Positions 14,455 to 22,286 of a stretch of 33,095 nt of DNA are shown in pieces. The position numbers were made by a program, and so were the translations under genes. The notes below the pieces were generated by a model. The model was not told the origin of the DNA. It saw nothing but the letters and a program-made list of their open reading frames with translations, and searched no databases. Location: IMG/VR virus record IMGVR_UViG_3300035070_001800, positions 1 to 33,095 of that record, one strand, 5' to 3'. Origin of the DNA: a virus. Position 1 is the stretch's first letter; each line of letters opens with the position of its first letter.

Positions 14455-15801
14455 TTACTTTGCGAAATTCGCAGCACTAAATTCTAATCTATCAACAATT
14501 TTCATGGCGCGGCCAACATGGTCTACGATAACAAAACCCTCAGGGTCAGTTACGTTAAAAGAGCCATCTGGCTGTTCAATAAAACTATCAATCGCTTTAA
14601 TGTCTCGCATTTTGCGCTGAAACATCATTTTTACTGCTTCGGTTTTTAAATACGCTCTATACATATTAGCAATATTTTGCGCATTCTCTTCAATAAACTC
14701 AACAACTTGTTTCTTTTTATCTAATTTTGCTAGTCCTGCTTTTCCTTCTGGCCCAGTTTTTAATTTAGTCATATCAGTATCAAACTTGTCTTTTAATTTA
14801 TTAATAAAATCTGATACGAATTTATCTGCATCTTGTTCTAATGCATTGCCTGAACGAATAGGTGTGTTTGCGTGTGCCTTAAGTGCAGCAACTATATCTA
14901 TTCCACCAATACTATTATTAATTTTCTTAAATACTTCTGGACTAGGGATATCCAAACTTGCAAGTTCGTTAATTGCAGTTTTAATTGCACTAATTTCCTT
15001 CTTATTAAGATTTACTTGCCCCGATACATCTTTAATACGTGCATCTGTGTACCAAACATTAGATGATTTATTCAAGTTACTTGCATCATAGCCAAATCTA
15101 GCACTCATATCTGCTAATGTATCGCCCTCATAACTGGTATGAAATACTACACCAAGATCAGATGATAACATTTCACGTGCAGTATTACTATCGGCAGGAA
15201 CAACGTATGTTATAGTATTAGGCTTGAACGCTATATACTTTTCACCTTCAATCTGTACTTCTTTTAAATCATCACGTGTAAAAAGAAGATCACCTTGAAC
15301 TACTCCAGAAATGCCCAAGTTTTTAAGGTGTTCAAGTGATGCATATAATTTATCACGCAATCCTTTTTTACTTATTGCTTCGCCGTTTTTGGTGACATCA
15401 GCATGGTTTTTTTCAATGTCTTCCGGCTTTTTATTTAATTTAGGGCTTTTTGCAAATACGCCTTTGGTTCCAACAAAGAATTCTCCATCTTCTGGATCAA
15501 CGCCGGCAAATATCGCAGGGGCGCCGTCCCATTTTGTTGTAATCGCATCGCCGCCGCCGTCTCCATCCAATGAAGATAATAATTTGGAGTAAGTGCTAAC
15601 AACACGTTTTAATCCCTCTTGCCCATACATGAAGATTAATTCCTCAGCATGATCCAAGTGCGTATTTTTTGCTTCACTCAAATCTTTATCAAACAGACCC
15701 TTTAGTTTTGAGTGAAATCCTATTTGCTTTTGGCGAGGTTTACGAGGCCCTCTAAATCTGCGCTCAAGGCCTTGACTTAAAATAATCTCACTGATTTTCA
15801 T
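14455..15801 (-). CDS. nucleic-acid-ligase-like nucleotidyltransferase (DUF6267-like)
   Basis: A 448-aa protein. After a leader (MKISEIILSQGLERRFRG) and a helical region (THLDHAEELIFMYGQEGLKR, 47-66), it shows motifs of the covalent nucleotidyltransferase fold: Lys90-W-D-G in ITTKWDGAPAIFAG, VGTKG (110-114), VVQGDLLF (167-174, like the ligase motif with an acidic residue) and YIAFKPNTITY (189-199, with a motif V-like lysine). DNA/RNA ligases use the Lys of K-x-D-G as AMP acceptor. The C-terminal 200 residues are helical and unrelated to known ligase domains. It sits in a late operon, not with replication genes. Activity is inferred; related phage proteins are annotated only as DUF6267. Confidence 0.7.
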   Translation of the reverse strand: MKISEIILSQGLERRFRGPRKPRQKQIGFHSKLKGLFDKDLSEAKNTHLDHAEELIFMYGQEGLKRVVSTYSKLLSSLDGDGGGDAITTKWDGAPAIFAGVDPEDGEFFVGTKGVFAKSPKLNKKPEDIEKNHADVTKNGEAISKKGLRDKLYASLEHLKNLGISGVVQGDLLFTRDDLKEVQIEGEKYIAFKPNTITYVVPADSNTAREMLSSDLGVVFHTSYEGDTLADMSARFGYDASNLNKSSNVWYTDARIKDVSGQVNLNKKEISAIKTAINELASLDIPSPEVFKKINNSIGGIDIVAALKAHANTPIRSGNALEQDADKFVSDFINKLKDKFDTDMTKLKTGPEGKAGLAKLDKKKQVVEFIEENAQNIANMYRAYLKTEAVKMMFQRKMRDIKAIDSFIEQPDGSFNVTDPEGFVIVDHVGRAMKIVDRLEFSAANFAK

Positions 15802-16016
15802 TTCTTATCTCCAAATGGATTTTCACCAGTTAATTGCGGTCTTGCAAACCACAACTTAAACCACTCATCCGTTCCAGGCTGTATATTATTCTTTTTCTGA
15901 TACTCGCCTTTTTCTTGGCCAGTATGTGAAATATTCTCCTGATGTTGAGATACATCATAGGGCTTATATATACCTGCTAGAACCTTTAGTTGGTGTAACT
16001 GCTGTTCAAAATCCAT
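15798..16016 (-). CDS. small late protein, 72 aa
   Basis: A 72-aa hydrophilic protein with a helical start (FEQQLHQLKVLAGIYKPYD), a disordered middle (SHTGQEKGEYQKKNNIQPG) and a conserved-looking tail TDEWFKLWFARPQLTGENPFG. The last motif recurs in short proteins of many marine T4-like phages and may be a docking peptide for a larger virion protein. Coupled to the next gene by ATGA overlap and to the 78-aa gene by a 1-base overlap. Confidence 0.6.
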   Translation of the reverse strand: MDFEQQLHQLKVLAGIYKPYDVSQHQENISHTGQEKGEYQKKNNIQPGTDEWFKLWFARPQLTGENPFGDKK

Positions 16017-16252
16017 TATTTGTCTACACTATTCATGCCTCGCTTAAACTTCCGCGGGTCTTTTGTACGGATACTGTTAACTAAACGTTTTTGCAAATCA
16101 TTTGAGGTTTCTTCATCAAAATTATTTTCAATGAATTCCATCAAATGTATCGCACCTGCAATAAGGTGTTCACCCTTTTGTTCAACTAGCCGCTTATTAT
16201 CTTTATCATAAGATATGCTGTTTAGTTCTTCAAATAGACTTTTACGTTTCAT
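16016..16252 (-). CDS. small late helical protein, 78 aa
   Basis: A 78-aa protein, helical and charged (SLFEELNSISYDKDNKRLVEQ and AGAIHLMEFIENNFDEETSND), with a basic C-terminus (KDPRKFKRGMNSVDK). It is the first gene of the late unit 16279-13392, 14 nt from the predicted +1, with GGAG before the ATG. Position before the 72-aa and ligase-like genes suggests a shared virion-assembly setting, but the protein itself gives no function. Confidence 0.6.
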   Translation of the reverse strand: MKRKSLFEELNSISYDKDNKRLVEQKGEHLIAGAIHLMEFIENNFDEETSNDLQKRLVNSIRTKDPRKFKRGMNSVDK

Positions 16253-16270
16253 AACAATTCTCCGTTAAGT

Positions 16271-16279
16271 GTATTTATC
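16271..16279 (-). promoter_or_regulatory. T4-type late promoter GATAAATAC overlapping the gp41 stop
   Basis: GATAAATAC on the minus strand, whose GA is part of the TGA stop of the helicase gene (16280-16278). The predicted +1 near 16266 gives a 14-nt leader to the 78-aa gene. Confidence 0.75.
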
Positions 16280-17699
16280 AAGTTTCGTCAAAAGCAGAAC
16301 GACTTTTAGTTTTAAGCATCGATCTGAGTGAACTTGCTGCCTGCGTCTTTTCAAATACCGGAGTATCATCTTCATCTGATTTGTTTAGAGTAGTTTTCTT
16401 TCTAAGTTGGTCAACCACACTAGAAGAAACGTTTGTTGATGATGGTGTGCCGGCGCCATTACTATTTTGGTCTGGATCATCTGTAATGCGCAAACTATCT
16501 CTATCAAATAATAAACTTACTTTACTACCAACACCAGAAGATGATCGTGTTTTTAACAATTGAAGTTGGTATTGACCTCTCTCACGCATTGCATTAGATG
16601 TAAAGATACCTATAACGTTATCTGCAGTTTGAATTTTACTAATGCCACCAGCAATATGAGAGTGATCAAATTCAATTTCTTCAACTGCACTACGATTTAA
16701 TTGTGATGCTGTCACTGTAACAGTCTGTGTTTCCATAGAAAAGTTACGCATTTCTTCAGTAACATATTTGTCTTTGGTGAATGTATCACCTGCTTGGACC
16801 TTTTTAGTTGCTGGCATTAACAAATCTAGATAGTCAATACACATACAATCAACTGTTTTGCCAGTTTGTATCTGAAGTTCTTTCAAGTAAGACCTTAGAT
16901 CATTGATTGTTGAACCACTCGGAAGATACTTTATACGTAGCATACCGGACTGTTTGCCTTTCGCTTTGACTTGTAGTTCAACATCATCTAGGTCTTTAAA
17001 AATGCGTCTAGTACTGCGGTCCGTCTGCATTGCATACATACGCATACTTGAAAGTTCCTCGGATAACTCCAATGTGAAGTAGACACAATTCAACCCAGCC
17101 TCCGCCCAATTCAGGCTCATATTTTGCATAAAAAGGGATTTACCTGCCCCGGAGCCGCCTGCAAAAATCGTAATCTCCCCACGATTAATGCCACCATATA
17201 ACTTATCATCAAGAGATTTCCAACCAGTCGTAATCTGACCATTATTGTCTTTCATCCGTTCAAGCACACCTCTAGGATCAGCAAAATAATCTGTTCCTAA
17301 ACTACGTGCCAGTCCAATTTGAACAGCCTCTTTAATTCTAAGTTCTACTTCACCGTATTTGCCAGTCTCAAGTAAATCTGTGCTATCGATAATAGCCTTC
17401 TCAATAGCCTTGTGCCGGCAAAATGTCTCAAACTCATCCACAAACCATTCTTCGTGCTGGGTTATGTTGTCCAACTTCTCAATGTCTTGCCCCGTTTCTG
17501 CCTTAATAATTGCAGTATCTGGCAGTGTAGAATAATCTTCACTATAATCAATAAGTTGTTTGACCACAGGACGAACACTGCGGTCAAAATATTCAGGCTT
17601 AATAATCCCTCTGATCCTAGTATATAGTTCAGGATTAGTCACCATGAATTGAATGAATAATTTCTGTAAGTCTGTGCTATAATTTTTTACTTCTGACAT
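16278..17699 (-). CDS. 41: DnaB-like replicative DNA helicase (T4 gp41)
   Basis: A 473-aa RecA-fold helicase that should form a hexamer, unwind DNA at the fork 5'-3' and work with the gp61-like primase in this window. An N-terminal DnaB-like domain (1-130) precedes FAGGSGAGKS (Walker A 181-188), the CIDYLDL Walker B block (287-293), and TASQLNR (about 333-339), the usual DnaB-family motif. SSSGVGSKVSL (about 389-399) probably holds the arginine-finger region. Length matches T4 gp41 (475 aa). The C-terminus from 415 is disordered. Its promoter predicts a transcript starting at the A of ATG, so translation would be leaderless. Its TGA stop overlaps the next late promoter. Confidence 0.95.
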   Translation of the reverse strand: MSEVKNYSTDLQKLFIQFMVTNPELYTRIRGIIKPEYFDRSVRPVVKQLIDYSEDYSTLPDTAIIKAETGQDIEKLDNITQHEEWFVDEFETFCRHKAIEKAIIDSTDLLETGKYGEVELRIKEAVQIGLARSLGTDYFADPRGVLERMKDNNGQITTGWKSLDDKLYGGINRGEITIFAGGSGAGKSLFMQNMSLNWAEAGLNCVYFTLELSEELSSMRMYAMQTDRSTRRIFKDLDDVELQVKAKGKQSGMLRIKYLPSGSTINDLRSYLKELQIQTGKTVDCMCIDYLDLLMPATKKVQAGDTFTKDKYVTEEMRNFSMETQTVTVTASQLNRSAVEEIEFDHSHIAGGISKIQTADNVIGIFTSNAMRERGQYQLQLLKTRSSSGVGSKVSLLFDRDSLRITDDPDQNSNGAGTPSSTNVSSSVVDQLRKKTTLNKSDEDDTPVFEKTQAASSLRSMLKTKSRSAFDET

Positions 17700-17705
17700 T
17701 TGTAT

Positions 17706-17734
17706 ATTATATCATTTCTATGTATAAAAGTCAA
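17706..17734 (-). promoter_or_regulatory. sigma70-type promoter giving a leaderless gp41 mRNA
   Basis: On the minus strand, TTGACT (17734-17729), 17 bp, TATAAT (17711-17706). The predicted +1 is 17699, the A of the helicase ATG. Confidence 0.8.
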
Positions 17735-17739
17735 CACTT

Positions 17740-18606
17740 TTAATCAAACAGTGCCGGGTTTAAATTAGTTTCTTCTTTTTTGCGCAACCGATCACGCTTC
17801 CAACCTTCGCGCTGCTTTTCTCTTTTGGCAAGTTCTTCAGCAGATGGTGCAATAGGGGCTGGGTCAGGTAATACTTCAACTTCATTTAGTGTTGGCAAAA
17901 AAGCATCATATGCATTCTTATTCATTTCAAACCCAACAAACTCTCTACCGTAACGTAATGCAGTTCTCGGTGTAGTAAAGCCGCCACAAAATGGATCCAT
18001 TACTACATCGCCACGATTACTGCTATATAGTATAAACTTTTCAATCCAATCTTCATTCAGTTGGTTCTTGTTTTTAATTTGTCCCGGCTTATGACTTCGT
18101 GGCATTGTTTGTACTGTTAATCGGTCGTGATAACTATCTTTACTGTCTGTGTAATAAGCATTAGTATTAAATGTGCGCTTTTGTTTGCTTGTTTCTGGCT
18201 TTGACCAAAATAAAACATGATAGTGGCTACTTACAAATTTGTTTTTAGTTGATACACCAAAACTATATTGTGCAATAATATGATTTATTTCTTTTAAGTC
18301 AGTTGAATGTAATGCATTAAGTATATGATGTAAATTTGTATAGCCACTAACAATATACATACTGCCACCAGGACGCAAGACTCTTGCACATTCAGTAATC
18401 CATTGTTTAGAGAATTCGCCATATGTTTCCAATGGAACTTCTACATAACCTGGAACTACATTACCTTCATCACGATTGTAATGAGCGTCAAGTTTATCAC
18501 CCTCTATGCCATACGGCGGGTCAGTAAATATTAAATCTACTGTTCCATCTCCTATATGTTCACGAATACCGCTAGTACAATCTTGATTATAAACTGTATG
18601 ATTCAT
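17740..18606 (-). CDS. DNA methyltransferase 1 (DPPY, N6-adenine or N4-cytosine type)
   Basis: A 288-aa beta-group amino-methyltransferase: catalytic FTDPPYGI (D29-P-P-Y32) comes first and the AdoMet-binding motif MDPFCGGFTTP (203-213) near the end. It transfers a methyl group from S-adenosylmethionine to adenine or cytosine in DNA; the target sequence cannot be read from the protein. Motif I has GGF rather than the usual GSG, a mild deviation. The C-terminus (250-288) is a Lys/Arg-rich helical tail. AAGGAG precedes the ATG, and a consensus promoter lies 23 bases upstream. The adjacent upstream gene looks nuclease-like, so a restriction-modification pair is possible. Confidence 0.9.
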   Translation of the reverse strand: MNHTVYNQDCTSGIREHIGDGTVDLIFTDPPYGIEGDKLDAHYNRDEGNVVPGYVEVPLETYGEFSKQWITECARVLRPGGSMYIVSGYTNLHHILNALHSTDLKEINHIIAQYSFGVSTKNKFVSSHYHVLFWSKPETSKQKRTFNTNAYYTDSKDSYHDRLTVQTMPRSHKPGQIKNKNQLNEDWIEKFILYSSNRGDVVMDPFCGGFTTPRTALRYGREFVGFEMNKNAYDAFLPTLNEVEVLPDPAPIAPSAEELAKREKQREGWKRDRLRKKEETNLNPALFD

Positions 18607-18628
18607 TTACTCTCCTTAATATCTGATA

Positions 18629-18657
18629 ATTATACTATAAATCGAATAAGATATCAA
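18629..18657 (-). promoter_or_regulatory. sigma70-type promoter for methyltransferase 1
   Basis: On the minus strand, TTGATA (18657-18652), 17 bp, TATAAT (18634-18629). The TGA stop of the upstream nuclease-like gene lies in the -35 box. Predicted +1 is 18622, leaving a 16-nt leader with AAGGAGAG. Confidence 0.8.
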
Positions 18658-19238
18658 GCATTTTCTATACTTTGTTTTACAGATTCAATTACCGCACGTT
18701 GTGCTTTGCGTTTTGCATCTTTATAATTAACTTCTACTAGTTTGGTATCTGAAATATCTTCCGGTCGAAAAATAAACTCCAATGCATTAAATGGAATATG
18801 CGCTTCAATTCCGTCAGATACACTAACCAAATATGGTTTAATATCATCTGCACTGATAATTGCAATTGCATTTTGTTGACCTAGCATATAAAAATCAGCA
18901 GGGTTTTCAATTGTGGTGCCTTTGTTTTCGCCTAAACTATTTTTTATTTTTACTTTAACTGTCTTTTTTTGATTGTTACGTTTGGTAAACATACCATCAG
19001 TCATGTATTTAAATTCGATATCTAAATTTTCTAGCGTGTCTCTATGGTCTCTGCCAATATCATCAACCCAAACTAGGCGCCCGTCTGATGCTGATTCAAC
19101 TGTTTGTTCAATTATATCTGCCTTATCAAATCTATCTTTTCGGTCATTCAATTGTGATCCCAAACTATATACAACCGAACTATATACTTGTGAATTAATT
19201 ACTGATTTTAATTGATCTGCATACGTAGACGTTTCCAT
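18654..19238 (-). CDS. putative restriction-endonuclease-like protein, 194 aa
   Basis: A 194-aa protein. SDGRLVWVDDIGRDHRDTLENLDIEFKYM has Asp59/60 and then D73-I-E75-F-K77, which fits the D...(D/E)xK metal-binding pattern of PD-(D/E)XK nucleases. The later block NPADFYMLGQQNAIAIISADD (112-132) resembles the strand-helix region that follows the active site in several type II restriction enzymes. It lies directly upstream of methyltransferase 1, the usual arrangement of a modification partner. I choose ATG at 19238 because AGGAGA lies 7 bases before it; a GTG at 19277 is only 3 nt from the promoter -10. Nuclease activity is inferred from short motifs only. Confidence 0.5.
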   Translation of the reverse strand: METSTYADQLKSVINSQVYSSVVYSLGSQLNDRKDRFDKADIIEQTVESASDGRLVWVDDIGRDHRDTLENLDIEFKYMTDGMFTKRNNQKKTVKVKIKNSLGENKGTTIENPADFYMLGQQNAIAIISADDIKPYLVSVSDGIEAHIPFNALEFIFRPEDISDTKLVEVNYKDAKRKAQRAVIESVKQSIENA

Positions 19239-19279
19239 TGCACTGTCTCCTATAGTGTCATAAAGTCTAATATACACTC

Positions 19280-19308
19280 TTTATATAGTGATTCGTATTA
19301 GTTGTCAA
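19280..19308 (-). promoter_or_regulatory. sigma70-type early promoter with CGAATCA spacer motif
   Basis: On the minus strand, TTGACA (19308-19303), 17 bp with CGAATCA just before the -10, TATAAA (19285-19280). Predicted +1 is 19273, a 35-nt leader. The -35 follows the U-tract of the terminator at 19311-19334 directly. Confidence 0.85.
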
Positions 19309-19310
19309 GT

Positions 19311-19334
19311 AAAAAGGGCACCGAAGCGCCCTTT
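19311..19334 (-). terminator. rho-independent terminator with TTCG tetraloop
   Basis: On the minus strand the stem GGGCGC/GTGCCC with a TTCG loop is followed by five T, then by the -35 of the next promoter. It starts at the stop codon of the 72-aa gene and ends the primase-ClpP unit. Confidence 0.9.
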
Positions 19335-19552
19335 TATTTTCCACTACCAAATCTGTCTTTTGGTCTATAAAAAATCTTTTGATTATGAAATCTTCCTAAC
19401 AAATCTCGAATTTCTTTCAACTCTGCTGCCAAGTCATCATCATATTCTTCCATTAAACGCTGTGCTCTCCTTGAAACCTTTGCACTTAATGCATTTTCTA
19501 TGATTTCTAGATCCCTAACTGATAACTTAAAATTTTCATTTGGTTTTATCAT
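19334..19552 (-). CDS. conserved small phage protein, 72 aa
   Basis: A 72-aa mainly helical protein (SVRDLEIIENALSAKVSRRAQ then DDDLAAELKEIRDLLGRFHNQ). The pattern S-V-R-D-L-E-x-I-E-x-A-L is one I associate with small proteins of T4-like marine phages. It follows clpP by 13 bases and is last in the primase-ClpP transcript. It could be a partner of ClpP or primase; position is the only support. Confidence 0.65.
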   Translation of the reverse strand: MIKPNENFKLSVRDLEIIENALSAKVSRRAQRLMEEYDDDLAAELKEIRDLLGRFHNQKIFYRPKDRFGSGK

Positions 19553-19565
19553 GATATTATATACT

Positions 19566-20252
19566 CTAGTATGTAGTAATAATTTTATCAGCGATGCCGT
19601 GCCTAACTGCCTCCTCGGGCGTTAACCATACATCACTCTCTGGCAAAAGATTCTTACGAATATATGTTTCATTTTTACCAGTACATTTCTTATAATGGTC
19701 AAGCATACGTTCAGTTGATAATTCAAACTCTTTAACAATCGACATTAGTTCGTGTTCTTTACCTTTTGAACCCCAACTATATTGATGTGACATTACACTT
19801 GTGTTCTGAGTAAGATAACGATGTCCTTTTTCGCCAGACATCATTAGTAGTACCCCACAACTTGCAATCATGCCCATGCCATACGTATGTACTGGGATTT
19901 CACTTTGTTTAATTGTATCGATTAAATGCATTGCACTTGCAACTGAACCACCCGGAGAATTAATATAAAGATGAATAACAGAAGGACGTTGTTCTGCAGG
20001 CATCATGTTATATTCCATAATCATTTTTACCAATGGCATACAATTTTCTTGATTGAATTCCTTATCCATGAATAAGACACCGTTATCATACAGAATTTCA
20101 CCTGGCTTTTTAGGTTGCGTAGGTGGCGGTGGCATCTGCATCTGTGGGGGGACAGGTTGCTCTTTGGGTGACGGGATTACTTTTGTCTCTACAACTGGTT
20201 TCTTCCCTACCGTCTTTTTGGTTGTTTTCTTTTTAACTGGATTCTTTGCCAT
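19566..20252 (-). CDS. clpP: ClpP-like serine protease
   Basis: A 228-aa protease of the ClpP/crotonase fold. The catalytic triad is visible: Ser131 in GMIASCGVLLM, His156 in VMSHQYSWG and Asp207 in LPESDVWLTPEEA. LYINSPGGSVASAMHLID (95-112) is the family's oxyanion-loop region. The core matches usual ClpP length (about 180-190 aa), but residues 1-50 form an unusual Lys-rich then Pro/Gln-rich extension. ClpP forms tetradecameric barrels and normally needs an AAA+ partner; no ClpX/ClpA gene is in the window. Marine T4-like phages carry such proteins, with possible roles in host-protein turnover or capsid maturation. It is cotranscribed with the primase. Confidence 0.9.
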   Translation of the reverse strand: MAKNPVKKKTTKKTVGKKPVVETKVIPSPKEQPVPPQMQMPPPPTQPKKPGEILYDNGVLFMDKEFNQENCMPLVKMIMEYNMMPAEQRPSVIHLYINSPGGSVASAMHLIDTIKQSEIPVHTYGMGMIASCGVLLMMSGEKGHRYLTQNTSVMSHQYSWGSKGKEHELMSIVKEFELSTERMLDHYKKCTGKNETYIRKNLLPESDVWLTPEEAVRHGIADKIITTY

Positions 20253-20271
20253 ATATTTGTATTTCCTATTA

Positions 20272-21273
20272 TTATCCCAAACGCATCTTTACGTTTATTT
20301 TAGTACTATTACTTATCTTACTATCAATTATACTTTTTAAAGTATATAACTTACCATATTTATTAACTGCATCCGCTGCATCTTTTATTTCATTTTCCCA
20401 TCTTGGAAAACTAACACTCCAACCATTTTCAATAGCCTGTTTAATTAATTTTTCACCTGCTTTATCTCTGTCAGGACTTAATATGATTTCGCCTTTAAAT
20501 AAATTAATATAGTCTATTTGTTCTTTACTTGCTTCGTTACTCATTACAGCAACACAATCTAATGCCGCTGCATCAAATACACCTTCAGTTACTATTAAAT
20601 ACTGTCGATGACTCTTAATAACATCAATATTATATATGAAGTCCTTGGGAGTCTTCATCATATATTTTGAATCTGCTTTTCCTGTATAGTCCCTGCCCGT
20701 GTAACCTACTATGCGGCTGCCCTGGTAGTATGGAATAATGACTCTGTTTCTAAATACTGGATGTGGACTCCAATATATATTACTTACATGGTCATATAGT
20801 CCACGATCTATTAGGTATTTAGCACCTAAAATTGCTCTTTTATCAGGTGCGTCAATTTGTAGTAAATCATCCAATAATACACTTCCTTCGGGTAATTCAC
20901 AATCTTTAAATTTGGGTATAATAGTACTAGATTTTTCACTAGTAAATATCATTGGACCGTCTGCTAATTCTTTATCTCGTATTGCTTGCAATTGAATACG
21001 TTTAATATCACCATCCGGAATGCCCAAATTACGCATTAGTAAAATCATTTTTTTGTTAATGACCCTACCTGATTTATGTGATGCAGTAAACCCGCAGTTA
21101 AAACAATGATACGAAATACTTTCATCATCTGTGCGAATACCACCACGTAATCTAGTATCGTTACGTGCTTCGCCGTTTTCTATACAACAAGGACAGTTAA
21201 AAGACAACCACCCACCCGATGATTGCCGTCTCTTGTGCGGTAAATGTGAATATAATACTTGTTGTATTTCCAT
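20272..21273 (-). CDS. 61: DNA primase (T4 gp61-like)
   Basis: A 333-aa DnaG-type primase that makes RNA primers for lagging-strand synthesis with the gp41-like helicase. The N-terminal zinc ribbon has Cys27-P-C-Cys30 (FNCPCC) and Cys57-F-N-Cys60 (YHCFNCG). The TOPRIM core shows LIVTEGVFDAAAL (226-238; Glu230 is catalytic) and SPDRDKAG (266-273; Asp268 and Asp270 bind metal). Length is close to T4 gp61 (342 aa). The consensus promoter upstream predicts +1 exactly at the A of ATG (leaderless). clpP follows 19 bases after its stop, with AGGAAA before it. Confidence 0.93.
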   Translation of the reverse strand: MEIQQVLYSHLPHKRRQSSGGWLSFNCPCCIENGEARNDTRLRGGIRTDDESISYHCFNCGFTASHKSGRVINKKMILLMRNLGIPDGDIKRIQLQAIRDKELADGPMIFTSEKSSTIIPKFKDCELPEGSVLLDDLLQIDAPDKRAILGAKYLIDRGLYDHVSNIYWSPHPVFRNRVIIPYYQGSRIVGYTGRDYTGKADSKYMMKTPKDFIYNIDVIKSHRQYLIVTEGVFDAAALDCVAVMSNEASKEQIDYINLFKGEIILSPDRDKAGEKLIKQAIENGWSVSFPRWENEIKDAADAVNKYGKLYTLKSIIDSKISNSTKINVKMRLG

Positions 21274-21279
21274 AGTTAA

Positions 21280-21308
21280 ATTATAACATTAATTTAGTTC
21301 ATAGTCAA
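21280..21308 (-). promoter_or_regulatory. sigma70-type promoter giving a leaderless primase mRNA
   Basis: On the minus strand, TTGACT (21308-21303), 17 bp, TATAAT (21285-21280). The predicted +1 is 21273, the A of the primase ATG. Confidence 0.8.
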
Positions 21309-21320
21309 GGCGTTTTTAAA

Positions 21321-22247
21321 TTAGTCAAATAAATTTGAGTTGTTAAATCGTTCTGCCATTTTTTTATACATCTCTGGGTCACGCTCAATTAATATTGCAT
21401 TTCGGTTAATCAATCTTGCTGCTGAACCTGTACTACCACTACCGGCAAAAGTATCTAGAACTGTATCATTGGGATTACTACATAATGTAATAAAATATTC
21501 TAAGATTTCTTCTGGCTTTTGAGTCGGATGTATTTTATTTTTGCCCAAACCGCCACTATATGATATTGTATTTGGAACCACACAATGAACTACATCATTA
21601 GTTTTTTTCAAATTACTATAAACTTTTTTGGCATCATCTAATGCATCATTAAAGCATTTATCCAAATTACCGTAGATATCATCTTTAATATGCTTATACA
21701 AAATACTACTTACTTTGTCAGCAAGACTATAGCGTTCAACTATTGTACCCTTAACTGCATCACTATTAAATGTACGTTTACCACCGGGTTTAATACCAAA
21801 TATAATATATTCACACCCACTTACTGGATTTACATTCCTATTGAACGGCACTGCGGCTGGCTTTTTCCAAGTGAATACACGCTTGGGTTCAAACCCAACT
21901 GATTCCATTGCTTCCCAAAGATGACTAATATATACATCACTGATGAAAACACAAAACGTCCCACCCTTGCGCATCTTATTAAACCATACTTCAGACCATT
22001 CTATAAGTTGCAGTTTGAAATCAGTATTGTCTAGACTATCCCAATTTTCTGCAAAAGTCTTGTCAAATTTTTGACTATGTATTGCATTTTTATTTTCGCC
22101 AGTTACTGGATCAACCCATTTAACTTCCTGAGCACCTCTATCACTTATATTATAAGGTGGGTCAGTTAACAACAAATCAATTGAGTTATTATCAATTTGA
22201 TTCGCAGCCGTTCGCATATCGCCGTTTATAGTAATAATTTTATTCAT
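21321..22247 (-). CDS. DNA methyltransferase 2 (DPPY, N6-adenine or N4-cytosine type)
   Basis: A 308-aa beta-group amino-methyltransferase: LLTDPPYNIS (27-36) with the catalytic DPPY, HPTQKP (240-245) and AdoMet motif LDTFAGSGSTG (264-274), all canonical. It methylates adenine or cytosine in DNA with S-adenosylmethionine; target unknown. It is clearly a different gene from methyltransferase 1: beyond the shared motifs the sequences differ, and the motif I here is complete. The target-recognition region between (about 160-235) is longer. It has its own consensus promoter, and the mRNA is predicted leaderless. Two methyltransferases suggest protection against more than one host or phage nuclease. 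Confidence 0.92.
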   Translation of the reverse strand: MNKIITINGDMRTAANQIDNNSIDLLLTDPPYNISDRGAQEVKWVDPVTGENKNAIHSQKFDKTFAENWDSLDNTDFKLQLIEWSEVWFNKMRKGGTFCVFISDVYISHLWEAMESVGFEPKRVFTWKKPAAVPFNRNVNPVSGCEYIIFGIKPGGKRTFNSDAVKGTIVERYSLADKVSSILYKHIKDDIYGNLDKCFNDALDDAKKVYSNLKKTNDVVHCVVPNTISYSGGLGKNKIHPTQKPEEILEYFITLCSNPNDTVLDTFAGSGSTGSAARLINRNAILIERDPEMYKKMAERFNNSNLFD

Positions 22248-22253
22248 GCGTTT

Positions 22254-22282
22254 ATTATATACGCAAAGTTAATAAATGTCAA
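22254..22282 (-). promoter_or_regulatory. perfect-consensus sigma70 promoter giving a leaderless mRNA
   Basis: On the minus strand, TTGACA (22282-22277), 17 bp, TATAAT (22259-22254), identical to the E. coli consensus. The predicted +1 is 22247, the A of the methyltransferase 2 ATG. Confidence 0.85.
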
Positions 22283-22286
22283 TAGA

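Noticed and set aside
18654-19277. GTG start at 19277 for the nuclease-like gene
   Set aside because: It lies only 3 bases downstream of the -10 box, upstream of the predicted +1, whereas ATG at 19238 has AGGAGA at normal spacing.
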